Source: Pseudomonadota bacterium (GTDB lineage: Bacteria > Pseudomonadota > Gammaproteobacteria > Steroidobacterales > Steroidobacteraceae). From it: 64,000 nucleotides of DNA. Below, in pieces: positions 9,063 to 18,065 of this stretch (position 1 is the first letter of the stretch; each line of letters opens with the position of its first letter). The position numbers and the translations under genes are program-made. The stretch covers positions 496,001-560,000 of the forward strand of contig JAFEDS010000017.1 of the NCBI GenBank assembly GCA_018241505.1. Reading direction: 5' to 3'. The notes beneath the pieces were generated by a model, which saw nothing but the letters and a program-made list of their open reading frames with translations, was not told the DNA's origin and did not search any database.

Positions 9063-9242
9063 CAGGATGTTGTGACGAATGGACCGCCCCTCGTGACAGT
9101 TGGCTCGTGGCGGGTATTAAAACACAACATTTAACCTGAGTTAGATTTATCTGAGCGCCGCGCGGCCGGAGGGCAGCGCAGCATCGTGCCGGGGATTTAT
9201 TGCACCGTTCCAAAGCCGCCGCTTTTGCCGCAATATCCGCGC

Positions 9243-10637
9243 ATGCACAAAAACAACGCCAGGCGGCTGGAAAGCGCCACCATCCAGCCCATCCCCCTCA
9301 GCGAGCGTCACGGCACCACCGCCGACCTGTTCACCGTGTGGTTCGGCACGAACTTCATGCTCCTAACGATAGTGACCGGAGGGTTGGCGGCAACTGTCTT
9401 CGCGCTGCCGCTCGGCTGGGCACTGCTGGGACTGGCGGTCGGCAACCTCGTTGGCGCCGTCTTCATGGCACTGCATTCCGCACAGGGACCCACCCTCGGG
9501 GTTCCGCAAATGATCCAGACGCGGGGCCAGTTCGGCTCGATCGGCTCATTACTCGTCGTTGTAATCGTCCTCGTGATGTATGTGGGATTTCTGGCGTCCA
9601 ACCTCGTGCTGGGTGGCGAGGCGCTGGTAAGCATTGCACCGGGGATATCGGACACGCCCGGAATAGCGGCCGTTGCGATTGTCAGCGTGGTCGCCGCGGT
9701 CTACGGCTACGACCTGATTCATACGTATGCTCGAGTGACCACCTGGTTTGCGGGGGGCGTACTCACGCTGGCGTTCGTCTGGATCATCTGGGTGCACGGC
9801 CTGCCGGCAGACTTCCTGTCCCGCAACACCTTCAATCTATCGGGGTTTCTCAGCACCATATCCGCGGCCGCGCTGTGGCAGATCGCCTATGCGCCGTACG
9901 TTTCCGACTACTCCCGCTACATGCCACCTGACACCGGCGTGCGTTCCGCATTCTGGGCCAGCTTCTGGGGATGTTCGCTGGGGTCGATGCTGCCCATGAC
10001 CCTGGGCGTGGTGGTCGGCCTTGCCACACCGAAAGGCACCAGTATTGTCACCGGCCTGGCGCTGCTGACTCAGGGCATCGCCCCACTGATCCTGATTGTC
10101 CTGTCCGTTGGCGTTACGACTGCCAACGCCATGAACCTCTATTGTGGCGCCCTTTCCACCATGACCCTGGGACAGACCCTGGTCCCGAGTTGGTCGCCGG
10201 GCGCGGCCGCCCGCACCGTAATCTCCCTGGCCATCTTCGCGCTGTCCCTTACCGGGGCGCTCCTGGGTAAGAGCTCGTTCCTGTCGAATTACGAAAACTT
10301 CATACTTCTGTTGCTGTACGTGCTCGTCCCGTGGACAGCCATCAACCTGGTCGACTACTACCTCCTGCGGCATGCCCACTACGATGTCGAGTCTTTCTTC
10401 CGTCATGACGGCGGCATCTACGGCCGGGTCAACGGCGTGGCAATCGCCTGTTATGTTTTGGGCATCCTGGTTCAATTGCCCTTCATTGACTCTCCGCTCT
10501 ACACGGGGCCGATTGCGCTCGCCATGGGGAAGGTGGATTTGTCGTGGCTTGCCGGGTTGGCGATTACCTCGCCCGCCTACTACTGGCTGTCAAAACGGTT
10601 AACATCGGCGACCCCTGCCGCCGCCGGAGCTAAGTAA
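9243..10637 (+). CDS. NCS1-family nucleobase/purine-cytosine permease
   Basis: A 464-residue membrane transporter with about 12 hydrophobic helices. It carries family features such as FTVWFGTNF near the N-terminus, MALHSAQGPTLGVPQMIQTR and NLVDYYLLR, as in CodB/FUR-type cation-coupled importers of nucleobases, hydantoins or thiamine-like compounds. ATG 9243 gives the normal short cytosolic N-terminus; the in-frame frame to 9186 adds a Pro-rich segment that is probably not translated. The stop overlaps the SDR start by one base (TAATG), so the two genes are coupled and the SDR may act on the imported compound. The exact substrate cannot be read. Confidence 0.88.
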   Translation: MHKNNARRLESATIQPIPLSERHGTTADLFTVWFGTNFMLLTIVTGGLAATVFALPLGWALLGLAVGNLVGAVFMALHSAQGPTLGVPQMIQTRGQFGSIGSLLVVVIVLVMYVGFLASNLVLGGEALVSIAPGISDTPGIAAVAIVSVVAAVYGYDLIHTYARVTTWFAGGVLTLAFVWIIWVHGLPADFLSRNTFNLSGFLSTISAAALWQIAYAPYVSDYSRYMPPDTGVRSAFWASFWGCSLGSMLPMTLGVVVGLATPKGTSIVTGLALLTQGIAPLILIVLSVGVTTANAMNLYCGALSTMTLGQTLVPSWSPGAAARTVISLAIFALSLTGALLGKSSFLSNYENFILLLLYVLVPWTAINLVDYYLLRHAHYDVESFFRHDGGIYGRVNGVAIACYVLGILVQLPFIDSPLYTGPIALAMGKVDLSWLAGLAITSPAYYWLSKRLTSATPAAAGAK

Positions 10638-11410
10638 TGGACCTCGGATTGAAGCACCGTCGTGCTGTCGTTACGGGCGCGTCGCGTGGAATCGGTCGTG
10701 CCATTGCTTCGGCCCTGGCAACCGAGGGAGCCGATGTCGTGGCGGCCGCCCGGAATCCCCAAAAGCTCCAGGAGCTGGCGGCCTCTGTCCAGCCCGGCGC
10801 AGGAACAATCACCCCCCACGTGGCTGACATGTCGAAAGCGGCCGATATCCAAGGCCTGGCTGCGGACTTGGAAAAAACCGACATCCTCGTGTTCAACACG
10901 GGCGGCCCGCCGTTCTGTACCGCCGCTGAGGCAACGGATGCGAGCTGGACGACTCAATTTGAAGCGATGTTCCTTAGCGCGATCCGCCTGACGAGGCTTG
11001 CGCTGCCGGGAATGCGTGCGCGCCGGTACGGGCGAATCATGCTGGTCGTATCGTCTGGCGTTATCCAGCCGATTCCCAACCTGGCACTCTCGAACGCTCT
11101 GCGATCCGGGCTCGTCGGTTGGGCGAAGACACTCGCATCCGAAGTGGGCGCCGACGGCGTCACGGTCAACTGCCTGGCGCCCGGTCGCATCGCTACTGAC
11201 CGCATCATTGAATTTGACCAGGCGCGAGCCAAGCGCGAAGGGACGACCGAAGAGCAGGCAAGGAAGGCTTCGCTGGTCACCATCCCTGCCGGCCGATATG
11301 GGGAGGCCGAAGAGTTCGCCGCGATGGCAGCCTTCCTGGCGAGCCCGAAGGCGTCATACATGACGGGCGGAATCATCCGCATTGATGGGGGGATGATCCG
11401 CAGCGTTTAG
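10637..11410 (+). CDS. Atypical short-chain dehydrogenase/reductase lacking the YxxxK pair
   Basis: A 257-residue Rossmann protein. The cofactor motif TGASRGIG begins at residue 14; NTGGPP replaces the usual NNAG, and the Ser of VVSSG is in place. At the position of the catalytic Tyr-x3-Lys the sequence reads LALSNALRSG, so the Tyr is Leu and the Lys is Asn. This matches the known group of SDR-like proteins with an imperfect catalytic tetrad. The C-terminus (MTGGIIRIDGGMIRSV) is normal for SDRs, so the gene is intact. Coupled to the NCS1 permease by a TAATG overlap. Confidence 0.88.
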   Translation: MDLGLKHRRAVVTGASRGIGRAIASALATEGADVVAAARNPQKLQELAASVQPGAGTITPHVADMSKAADIQGLAADLEKTDILVFNTGGPPFCTAAEATDASWTTQFEAMFLSAIRLTRLALPGMRARRYGRIMLVVSSGVIQPIPNLALSNALRSGLVGWAKTLASEVGADGVTVNCLAPGRIATDRIIEFDQARAKREGTTEEQARKASLVTIPAGRYGEAEEFAAMAAFLASPKASYMTGGIIRIDGGMIRSV

Positions 11411-11503
11411 CGGCGGCGTCGTGAGCTTGGGTCGTCCGCGCGGTGCTGGGGGTTTATGTGCCAGTGCGAGTCCGCGTTCGTTGGGAGTCAATGCGCCGCT
11501 GCG

Positions 11504-11703
11504 GTTCGCGCCGCGCGCCGTTGCAGGGCTGAGTGCCGCCGCGATTCGCGCCGCGCGCCGTTGCGGGGCTGAGTGCCGCTGCGGTTCACTTCACGCGCCG
11601 TTGCGGGGCCGAGTGCCGCTGCGGTTCGCGCCGCGCGCCGTTGCGGGGCTGAGTGCCGCTGCGGTTCACGTCGCGCGCCGTTGCGGGGCTGAGTGCCTCT
11701 GCG
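11504..11703. repeat. Five tandem copies of a 40-bp repeat
   Basis: Units start at 11504, 11544, 11584, 11624 and 11664, each reading approximately GTTCGCGCCGCGCGCCGTTG followed by a 20-base half beginning CGGGGCTGAG. Copies differ at only a few bases. Forty is not a multiple of three, so the array is not a protein repeat kept in one frame. It lies between the convergent SDR and DUF6496 genes and has no spacers. Confidence 0.9.
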
Positions 11704-11732
11704 GTTCACGCCGCGCCGCTGCGAGTCCGTGC

Positions 11733-11786
11733 GCCGTTGTGGGCCCGACTGCCGCTGTGGGCCCGACTGCCGCTGTGGGTCGCGCG
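11733..11786. repeat. Three tandem copies of an 18-bp repeat
   Basis: Units of the type GCCGCTGTGGGCCCGACT start at 11733, 11751 and 11769; the third diverges at its end. The array sits between the 40-bp repeat and the 3' end of the DUF6496 gene. Confidence 0.75.
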
Positions 11787-11797
11787 CCGCAAGATTG

Positions 11798-12301
11798 TCA
11801 CGCCGCCGCGTGTGACTGCCTCGTGCGCGCTGCCTTCCTTGCGGCGGCGGACCTCTCAGCCGGGCCTTTCGTCCTGACTGCCTTGCGCGCGGCCGCCGAC
11901 CGACTCGTTGCTGACCGTCGCTTCGCAGCCGAGCGGGTCTGTTTTGCCAACGCCTGATGCGAGGCGGCGCTCTTACTCTCGCGCTTCAACGCCTGAGTTG
12001 AAGCACGTACTCGCTTGGCAGTCGACTTACGCCTCGCAGGGGCACCGTGCCCACGTGCGTAATCGCGCGCCGCCCGTTTGCGCACGCTCCGTGAGCCTCC
12101 ACTCGGCGGCTGCAATTCCACACCCGACCTGCGCGCCTTGGACAATCCGATCGCAATCGCCTGCTTGGCAGAGCGCGCTCCGTGTTTGCCCTCGCGAATG
12201 TGGTCCATCTCCTCCTTGACGAATTCACCCGCCTGCGTACTGGCAGCCTTGCCTTGACGCTTGTCACGCCGCGCTCGCTCCAACGTTTGCTTCTCTGGCA
12301 T
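11798..12301 (-). CDS. DUF6496 basic protein with histone-like Ala/Lys/Arg tail
   Basis: A 167-residue protein. Residues 1-70 match the DUF6496 pattern (RARRDKRQGKAASTQAGEFV, then HIREGKHGARSAKQAIAIGL). Residues ~75-167 are a low-complexity tail rich in Arg, Lys, Ala and Ser, with recurring RSAAARKA-like units, resembling histone H1-like nucleoid proteins. ATG 12301 is chosen because AAGGAG lies seven bases upstream and the family begins there (MPEKQT); an in-frame extension to 12373 is unlikely. Probable DNA or RNA binding, inferred from charge. The opposite-strand frame through 11421-11957 looks like a by-product of the repeats. Confidence 0.75.
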   Translation of the reverse strand: MPEKQTLERARRDKRQGKAASTQAGEFVKEEMDHIREGKHGARSAKQAIAIGLSKARRSGVELQPPSGGSRSVRKRAARDYARGHGAPARRKSTAKRVRASTQALKRESKSAASHQALAKQTRSAAKRRSATSRSAAARKAVRTKGPAERSAAARKAARTRQSHAAA

Positions 12302-12395
12302 TCCCGTCTCCTTACAACTGGCTAGCGTAGTGAAGATAGGAGCCAACGGCGCATAACGGTATCGCCGGGACACTCATCCACGCGTCGGCAGTGTC

Positions 12396-14402
12396 CTACT
12401 TCGACACGACCTTCGATGTGTACGAGCTCAACTGCAAAGGTGATTGAAAAGATGCCAGGGGAAACACAGCTCCAGGCGCAAGCGCATTGACGAGTTGCAG
12501 CGTCGCGGCTGCCGGCGGAGTACCGGACGTGGGTCCTTGTCCGATGATGGCAACTCCATCGCTCATTCCCGACAGGTCCTTATAGATGACAGCCAGCGAC
12601 GAAGTGCCCACCCTGTTGGTCATACCAAAAGAGCCGCGCGACGTCGAAGCCAACACATTGTAGGAGGAAATCGTCTGGTTCAGGAGTGCAATGTTACCAG
12701 TTGAGTCGTACCAGGCCCCGTTGCCTCCCCCCAGAGCCTGCGAGCCCGGCTGGTCAACTACGGTCTCGGTAACTGTTGCGCCGTCGGTGTACAGAAGCGC
12801 AGCGTCATCGGGACGGATTGCGAGTACCTGCAACCCGGAAGCCTGCACAGCCAACCGCGGATTGGAGCTCGAAGAAACTTCGGCCACATAGACACCAGCC
12901 GGGTTGTTGACTGGATCGAGCGTTCCGGCGTTCACGGCATAAATGACTCGCGATACGGTTTGACTGCCCCCGAGATTGGCTGGGAATCCCACCGACGTAT
13001 TCTGAATCAACTGCCCGAATGCCAGAGGACGACTGATCAGCGTCTCCGTGCCCGGATGAGTCGCATCGACAAAGAACACATTCACCTTGCCGTTGGCGCC
13101 GTTGGCGCTGCGCTTGGCCTCCAACACGATACGCGTCTGATCCGGCGAGACGGCGAATGAGTTGATTTCCTCGCCGCTCGTAGGATCGCTCTGTGCCGAA
13201 ATGAGCGTTGTTTGAGAGGGCGAGCTCAATGATGCAAAGTACAATGACCTGCCTGTGCCGTCGGCAGCTACTCCCGCCAGAAAATAGATACTCTTCGAGT
13301 CCACGGAGAACGTCGGCAACGCGGCGGAAGTGGTGCCGGACGGAAATATCTGCGCCACAGAGCCCGCTTGGGCCACGTTGACAACATACAACGAGCTCGC
13401 GCCGCCCTGGCCCGAGCCCGCGATCACCGCGACCCAGTTGCCGTCCGGACTGACTACGAACTGATCTTTGTGATTGGCATCGGCCACCGGGACCAGTCCG
13501 CTGGGCAGGGAGATGGCAGTGGCGGTGGTGGGACTGGCCGTCCGGACAAAAGACAGCCCGGTTGCGGCTGCATTCGTCGAGTCCTGCGTGCGATACACCA
13601 CGGTGGAACCGTTGTCAGCAATCGCAAAACCCTGCAACCGTACGTTTCCTTGAGTCGCCGCCGTCATCGCCACCGGGGCAGCCGCAAAGTCCGTCAAGTA
13701 CACCTCATTAGAGCCATTCGCGGCAGAGTCGCCAACAAACGCCGCGCGAAACGGATCCGTGCCCACAAACACGGCCGCCGCCGCATCAGCGGTCTTTCCG
13801 GAAGGGTCCGTCACCCGATACGTGAAATGCGTAACACCTTTGAATGAGGACAACCCTGACAGATTCACCGTGCCATCCGGGTTGACAGCAGCGACTCCTG
13901 CACCCGCGGGCGGTTGAGTCAGTATGGTGACGGTCAGCGTATCCTTGTCAGGATCGCTGGCACTCGTAAGAACATTGATTTTCGCAAGGGCCGTACCATC
14001 GGCCCGCACGACCGTGTTGTTCGCGGTGGGTGGCTGGTCTACCGTGACAGTGATCTTCACCGTCCCTGTCGACGCATTACCGGCAGCATCCGTGGCGGTG
14101 ACGCCGAATGAGTCGCTACCGGTGAAGTTGGCGTTGGGGGTGTAGGTAAACGCACCGGTGCCCGGCAAACCGGTAAGGGTGCCCGAAGCAGGACTACTGG
14201 TAGTTGCGAACGTGACCGCTTTGCCGCCCGGATCGGTCGCGGTAAGCGTCCCGTTCAAGGCGACGTTTTCGTTGGTCGTGAATGTCAGCGTACCCAGAAC
14301 CGGGTTCGGAGAGCCCCCGCCGCCGCCGCCGCACGCGGAGAAGACAGCCAACAGTCCGCCAACAACACCAACCCGTGTGCAAGCTCGAATGACCGATAGC
14401 AC
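12396..14402 (-). CDS. Cell-surface lipoprotein: two Ig/cadherin-like domains plus a WD40/TolB-like repeat region
   Basis: A 668-residue exported protein. The N-terminus is a lipoprotein signal (hydrophobic stretch then VFSAC), followed by a Gly-rich linker (GGGGGG). Residues ~40-120 and ~125-215 look like bacterial Ig/cadherin-type domains (TATDPGGKAVTFATTS, TYTPNANFTGSDSFGVTATD, TASDPDKDTLTVTI). The rest has TolB/WD40-like repeats (FVVSPDGNWVAVI, FAVSPDQTRIVLEAK, LAIRPDDAALLY). Probably anchored in the outer membrane and facing the periplasm or surface. Function unknown. Codon use does not look foreign. Confidence 0.75.
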   Translation of the reverse strand: MLSVIRACTRVGVVGGLLAVFSACGGGGGGSPNPVLGTLTFTTNENVALNGTLTATDPGGKAVTFATTSSPASGTLTGLPGTGAFTYTPNANFTGSDSFGVTATDAAGNASTGTVKITVTVDQPPTANNTVVRADGTALAKINVLTSASDPDKDTLTVTILTQPPAGAGVAAVNPDGTVNLSGLSSFKGVTHFTYRVTDPSGKTADAAAAVFVGTDPFRAAFVGDSAANGSNEVYLTDFAAAPVAMTAATQGNVRLQGFAIADNGSTVVYRTQDSTNAAATGLSFVRTASPTTATAISLPSGLVPVADANHKDQFVVSPDGNWVAVIAGSGQGGASSLYVVNVAQAGSVAQIFPSGTTSAALPTFSVDSKSIYFLAGVAADGTGRSLYFASLSSPSQTTLISAQSDPTSGEEINSFAVSPDQTRIVLEAKRSANGANGKVNVFFVDATHPGTETLISRPLAFGQLIQNTSVGFPANLGGSQTVSRVIYAVNAGTLDPVNNPAGVYVAEVSSSSNPRLAVQASGLQVLAIRPDDAALLYTDGATVTETVVDQPGSQALGGGNGAWYDSTGNIALLNQTISSYNVLASTSRGSFGMTNRVGTSSLAVIYKDLSGMSDGVAIIGQGPTSGTPPAAATLQLVNALAPGAVFPLASFQSPLQLSSYTSKVVSK

Positions 14403-14553
14403 TTCCCCGCTCCGTTCTAGATTTTAAAGAGGAATAGTGCCACAGCTCGGGGGCTCCATCCGCATGCGTCGCATAACAACGACAGTCGCGCCGGCCCGGC
14501 GGTGCGGCCAAGCTCACGTCGCCGCGCCGACCCGGCCGGGTGGCACACTGCCG

Positions 14554-15120
14554 TCATGGGTCCGCGAACTGCCTGACCCAGGTCTCGAATGATCTGACAA
14601 ATCTCTCACACAACTCGCGCGTGGCGGCGTTTACAAACTCGCCCCCGGCATCAAACAGGGCGTTGCTCCCGCTGATATACGCTTCAGGCGCCTGCATGGT
14701 CGGCGCGCCGACTCCTACCAGGGCCTGGCGAAGCTGATGGTTCGCACCGAACCCGCCCAATGTGCCGGGCGATGCACTGATCACCGCTGCGGGCCGACCT
14801 TTCCAAACGCTTTCAGTCCTGGGCCGGGATCCAACATCCACCGCATTCTTGATGCAGGCAGGCATCGACCGATTGTATTCCGGCGTGGCAAACAACACGC
14901 CATCCGCGCGCTTGATGCGCGATCGGAACGCCACCCAGGCCGGAGAGGGAAACTCCTCATCGTCCTGGTTGTACAAACCCAGCTCGCGGATCTCCACAAT
15001 CTCGATCCGCATGGAATCGCCGGTCAGCCGGGCAAGCCCCTCCACCAACCGGCGGGTGTAGGACTCACGCCGCAAGCTGCCGACGATGGCGGCCACATCC
15101 AGGGGGTTTCTCGCGCTCAC
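14554..15120 (-). CDS. NAD(P)H-dependent FMN reductase (ChrR/ArsH-type flavodoxin fold)
   Basis: A 188-residue flavodoxin-like reductase. GSLRRESYTRRL binds the FMN phosphate, FATPEYNRSMPACIKNAVD is the family signature, and SASPGTLGGFGANHQLR is the second FMN contact. Such proteins reduce quinones, chromate or azo compounds with NAD(P)H. The start ATG/GTG region at 15120 lies nine bases after the dps stop on the same strand, so this reductase is probably co-transcribed with dps as an oxidative-stress pair. The in vivo substrate is unknown. Confidence 0.9.
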   Translation of the reverse strand: MSARNPLDVAAIVGSLRRESYTRRLVEGLARLTGDSMRIEIVEIRELGLYNQDDEEFPSPAWVAFRSRIKRADGVLFATPEYNRSMPACIKNAVDVGSRPRTESVWKGRPAAVISASPGTLGGFGANHQLRQALVGVGAPTMQAPEAYISGSNALFDAGGEFVNAATRELCERFVRSFETWVRQFADP

Positions 15121-15129
15121 CGCGGAATC

Positions 15130-15663
15130 TCAAGCGCCCCGGCGGCTCGCTTCAAACAGGAACCAGGTGCGGCGCTCCGTTTCGTCGATCCAGTTCTCGA
15201 TCAGGCTGGCGGTCGCGATGTCGCGCGCTTCATCAACAACATCGTGGACCTCGCGCAGGCGCGCCGCGAGCTGCTGGTTGTCCTCGCGAAGCTCGGCCAA
15301 CATGTCGAGCGGCTCGACATAGTCCGCATCGTTGTCCTTGACACGTTGCAGCCGGGCAATGTGTCCGATGGAGCGCAACGTGCTGCCACCCACCTTGCGG
15401 ATGCGTTCGGCAATGGGATCGCTCATTGCATACAACTGATCGGCCTGCTCATCGAGCAGCAGGTGATAGTCGCGAAAGTGCGGCCCGCTCATGTGCCAAT
15501 GAAAATTCTTCGTTTTCAGGTACAGAGCCCACACGTCGGCGAGAATCGCATTCATGCCACCTGCGATTTCCTGCGAGGCCTTCGCGCCCAGGTCACTCGG
15601 AGTAACCAGGGGTGACGCACGGCGTCCCTTCAAATCTTTCTTCTTCGCTTCACTCATTGCCAT
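15130..15663 (-). CDS. dps: DNA-binding ferritin-like protein Dps
   Basis: A 177-residue protein that should assemble into a dodecameric iron-storage shell that protects DNA from peroxide. The intersubunit ferroxidase site is visible in NFHWHMSGPHFRDYHLLLDE (His, Asp, Glu ligands), and the N-terminus is Lys/Arg-rich (SEAKKKDLKGRR), the usual DNA contact. ATG 15663 is preceded by GAGGA; the in-frame extension to 15936 has no Dps similarity. First gene of a likely two-gene unit with the FMN reductase. Confidence 0.93.
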   Translation of the reverse strand: MAMSEAKKKDLKGRRASPLVTPSDLGAKASQEIAGGMNAILADVWALYLKTKNFHWHMSGPHFRDYHLLLDEQADQLYAMSDPIAERIRKVGGSTLRSIGHIARLQRVKDNDADYVEPLDMLAELREDNQQLAARLREVHDVVDEARDIATASLIENWIDETERRTWFLFEASRRGA

Positions 15664-16015
15664 GACTGTTCCTCGAGTGTGCCAGGTTAAAATTCGCACG
15701 CCGAATGGCCCATTGTGGCACTGATTGCACCCGCTGCAACCGTGCTGCGCGGTAACAGCCGGATGAGAAGACAATTCAGCAAATAACAGCATTTTCGCGC
15801 AAGACACCCAGCGCCCGACACAGCCCTTCCGGTCCTGCCGGGAGCTACTGACGCCATTGCCGCCAGTACTTTGTGGCTGCTCTGGCGGGGCCGCCTGTTG
15901 CCGTCTCAGCCGCTGCCGCCTCCAGAAACCCTGCAAGCAGCGCCCCAGGTCTTATAGAATAGAATAGAGAGCTCGAGCGGCCCGACCGAGTGCCGGAGTG
16001 GCGCCTGTTTGAGCG
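15664..16015. other. Intergenic region between dps and ybiT, 5' part
   Basis: No convincing gene. It should contain the leftward dps promoter; I found no clear OxyR or Fur box by eye. A short direct repeat TAGAATAGAATAGAG lies near 15954-15968. Confidence 0.5.
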
Positions 16016-16105
16016 CGCGGCCTTGTAGCCGCGGTGCTGAGGCCCCAAATCCTCGGAGTTTCACGCGCTAAAGCGCGGGGTTCTACGGGGTCGAAGCGAC
16101 CCCGT
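16016..16105 (+). other. Cluster of three stem-loops upstream of ybiT (structured leader or small RNA)
   Basis: Three inverted repeats lie in 90 bases: CGCGGC/GCCGCG with a 6-nt loop (16016-16033), CGCGCT/AGCGCG (16064-16077), and a perfect 9-bp stem ACGGGGTCG/CGACCCCGT with a 3-nt loop (16085-16105). No T-run follows any of them, and the last ends 92 bases before ybiT. They could be a leader structure, a small RNA or a REP-type palindrome. They do not fold as a tRNA: the first hairpin has a 6-nt loop rather than a 7-nt anticodon loop. Confidence 0.45.
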
Positions 16106-16197
16106 CCAAGTAGCGGCGCCGCGCGCCGCAAGACCCGTTATTTACCTGGCTGCGGCCCATTGGCTGCCGCCGCATATTTGCCTGGATAAATAAATAG

Positions 16198-17799
16198 ATG
16201 CTGACTGCCTCGAACGTTGCAATTCAATTTGGTGCCAAGCCGCTCTTTGAAGGCGTCACGGTCAAGTTCGGGGACGGCAACCGGTACGGCCTGATCGGGG
16301 CCAATGGCTGCGGCAAGTCCACGCTCATGAAGATCCTGGGTGGCGAGCTCGAGCAGAGTGTCGGCGAAGTCTCTCTGCAGACTGGCTTGCGCATGGGCAA
16401 GTTGAACCAGAATCAATTCGGCTACGAAGATCACCGCGTCATTGATGTCGTGATGCAGGGCCATCGGGAAATGTGGGCGGCCATGACGGAACGCGACCGC
16501 ATCTACGCGGATCCGGAAGCGACCGATGCCGACTACATGAAGGCGGCCGACCTCGAAACCAAGTTTGCTGAATACGACGGCTACACCGCCGAGGCACGCG
16601 CCGCGGCGATCCTCACGGATGCGGGAATTTCCGCCGAGCTGCACAACGGTCCCATGCGCGAGGTCGCTCCCGGCCTGAAGCTGCGCGTGTTGCTAGCGCA
16701 GGCCCTGTTCTCCAAGCCCGATGTGCTGCTGCTGGATGAGCCCACCAACAACCTGGACATCCATTCCATTCACTGGCTCGAGCGTATTCTCAACGACTAC
16801 GACGCCACGATGATCATCATCAGCCACGACCGGCATTTCCTGAATCAGGTGTGCACGCACATCGCCGACCTCGACTTTCAACAGCTCAAGGTCTATCCGG
16901 GCAACTACGACGACTTCATGCTTGCCTCCACCCAGGCGCGTGCGCGGGTCGAAGCGGCGAATGCGAAAGCGAAAGAACGCATCTCCGACCTGCAGGAATT
17001 CGTGCGGCGCTTTTCCGCGAATGCCTCCAAGGCCCGCCAGGCAACTTCCCGCCGCAAGGCCATTGAAAAGATCAAGATCGAGGAAATCCGCCCGTCCTCG
17101 CGCCAGAATCCCTACATCCGCTTCGAGCAGGCGAAGAAGTTGTATCGGTCGGCATTCGGTGTCGAGAAGCTCAACTTCACCTACCCGGGCACCGATATTC
17201 CGATCCTCAACAATGTCAGTTTCAACGTCGAGGCCGGCGAGCGCATCGCCATCATCGGCCCGAACGGTATTGGCAAGACCACGCTGATGCGGCTGCTCGC
17301 AGGCGAGCTGAAGCCCTCGTCTGGAACCCTCACCTGGGTGGAAAACGCGCAAGTCGGTTATATGCCGCAGGACCCACAGGCGGAATTTGCCGACAAAACC
17401 GATCTCTTCAACTGGATGTCAGTCTGGACCGGCCGGTCCGACGACGAGCAGATCATCCGCGCCACCCTCGGCCGCCTGCTGTTTTCGGGCGACGAGACCA
17501 AGAAGTCCGTGGGCGTGCTGTCGGGTGGTGAGAAAGGCCGCATGATCTACGGCAAGCTCATGCTGACCCGGCCCAACGTGATGCTGATGGACGAGCCCAC
17601 CAACCACATGGACATGGAGACCATCGAGTCGCTGCAGATCGGCCTGGAGAAATATCCCGGCACACTGTTGTTTGTGTCGCATGACCGGCAGTTCGTCGAC
17701 GGGCTCGCGACGCGCATCATCGAGTTGAAGCCGGGTGGGACGATTGCGGATTTTGCGGGGACGTACGAGGAATATCTGAAATCACAGGGGATGGAATAA
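16198..17799 (+). CDS. ybiT: ABC-F ATPase YbiT
   Basis: A 533-residue soluble protein with two ABC ATPase domains and no membrane part; ABC-F proteins bind the ribosomal E site and modulate translation. First Walker A is GANGCGKST (34-42), with the unusual signature EVAPGLKLR that typifies YbiT, and Walker [13 protein letters not shown]. The inter-domain P-site tip linker ([20 protein letters not shown]) is followed by [18 protein letters not shown] and [10 protein letters not shown] in the second domain. The likeness to E. coli YbiT runs along the whole length. No clear Shine-Dalgarno precedes ATG 16198, which sits behind an A/T-rich stretch. Confidence 0.95.
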   Translation: MLTASNVAIQFGAKPLFEGVTVKFGDGNRYGLIGANGCGKSTLMKILGGELEQSVGEVSLQTGLRMGKLNQNQFGYEDHRVIDVVMQGHREMWAAMTERDRIYADPEATDADYMKAADLETKFAEYDGYTAEARAAAILTDAGISAELHNGPMREVAPGLKLRVLLAQALFSKPDVLLLDEPTNNLDIHSIHWLERILNDYDATMIIISHDRHFLNQVCTHIADLDFQQLKVYPGNYDDFMLASTQARARVEAANAKAKERISDLQEFVRRFSANASKARQATSRRKAIEKIKIEEIRPSSRQNPYIRFEQAKKLYRSAFGVEKLNFTYPGTDIPILNNVSFNVEAGERIAIIGPNGIGKTTLMRLLAGELKPSSGTLTWVENAQVGYMPQDPQAEFADKTDLFNWMSVWTGRSDDEQIIRATLGRLLFSGDETKKSVGVLSGGEKGRMIYGKLMLTRPNVMLMDEPTNHMDMETIESLQIGLEKYPGTLLFVSHDRQFVDGLATRIIELKPGGTIADFAGTYEEYLKSQGME

Positions 17800-18065
17800 C
17801 CGCGTCCGCATTCCCACGCGGCAATTAACGTCGCGACAGTGCGTGCGACGCCGACGCTGCGCTGAACGCGCGCTTTTGAACACACTTAACAACCTTCCCG
17901 CTCTTTTGGGGCACGACACGCGTGCCTGGATCTGCGCCCCCCTAAACGGTCCATGTCTCTCACCATATCTATGTGTTTTCAACACAAATGGATCGTTGTT
18001 TTCACACTCGATTCGCGTTGAGATGCCCGCCTCTCTCTGGTTCGCATTCATTCCGTCACGCGATC

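Noticed and set aside
8373-9134. A 253-codon + strand frame inside the GGDEF-EAL gene
   Set aside because: Antisense shadow of a GC-rich gene, with no domain signal.
11504-11703. CRISPR array
   Set aside because: The 40-bp units are directly abutting, with no spacers and no cas genes.
11421-11957. A 178-residue frame on the + strand across the tandem repeats
   Set aside because: Its composition simply mirrors the 40-bp repeats and it is antisense to the recognisable DUF6496 gene.
14737-15615. A 292-codon + strand frame across the FMN reductase and dps genes
   Set aside because: It is antisense to two well-identified genes and has no recognisable domain.
15990-16080. tRNA-like sequence upstream of ybiT
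   Set aside because: The only hairpin that could be an anticodon arm has a 6-nt loop, and D- and T-arms cannot be placed.
18014-18031. GCGTTGAGATGCCCGC shared by 18016 and 41382 regions as a possible mobile-element end
   Set aside because: A single 16-base match in 64 kb is not far from chance, and there is no extended similarity.
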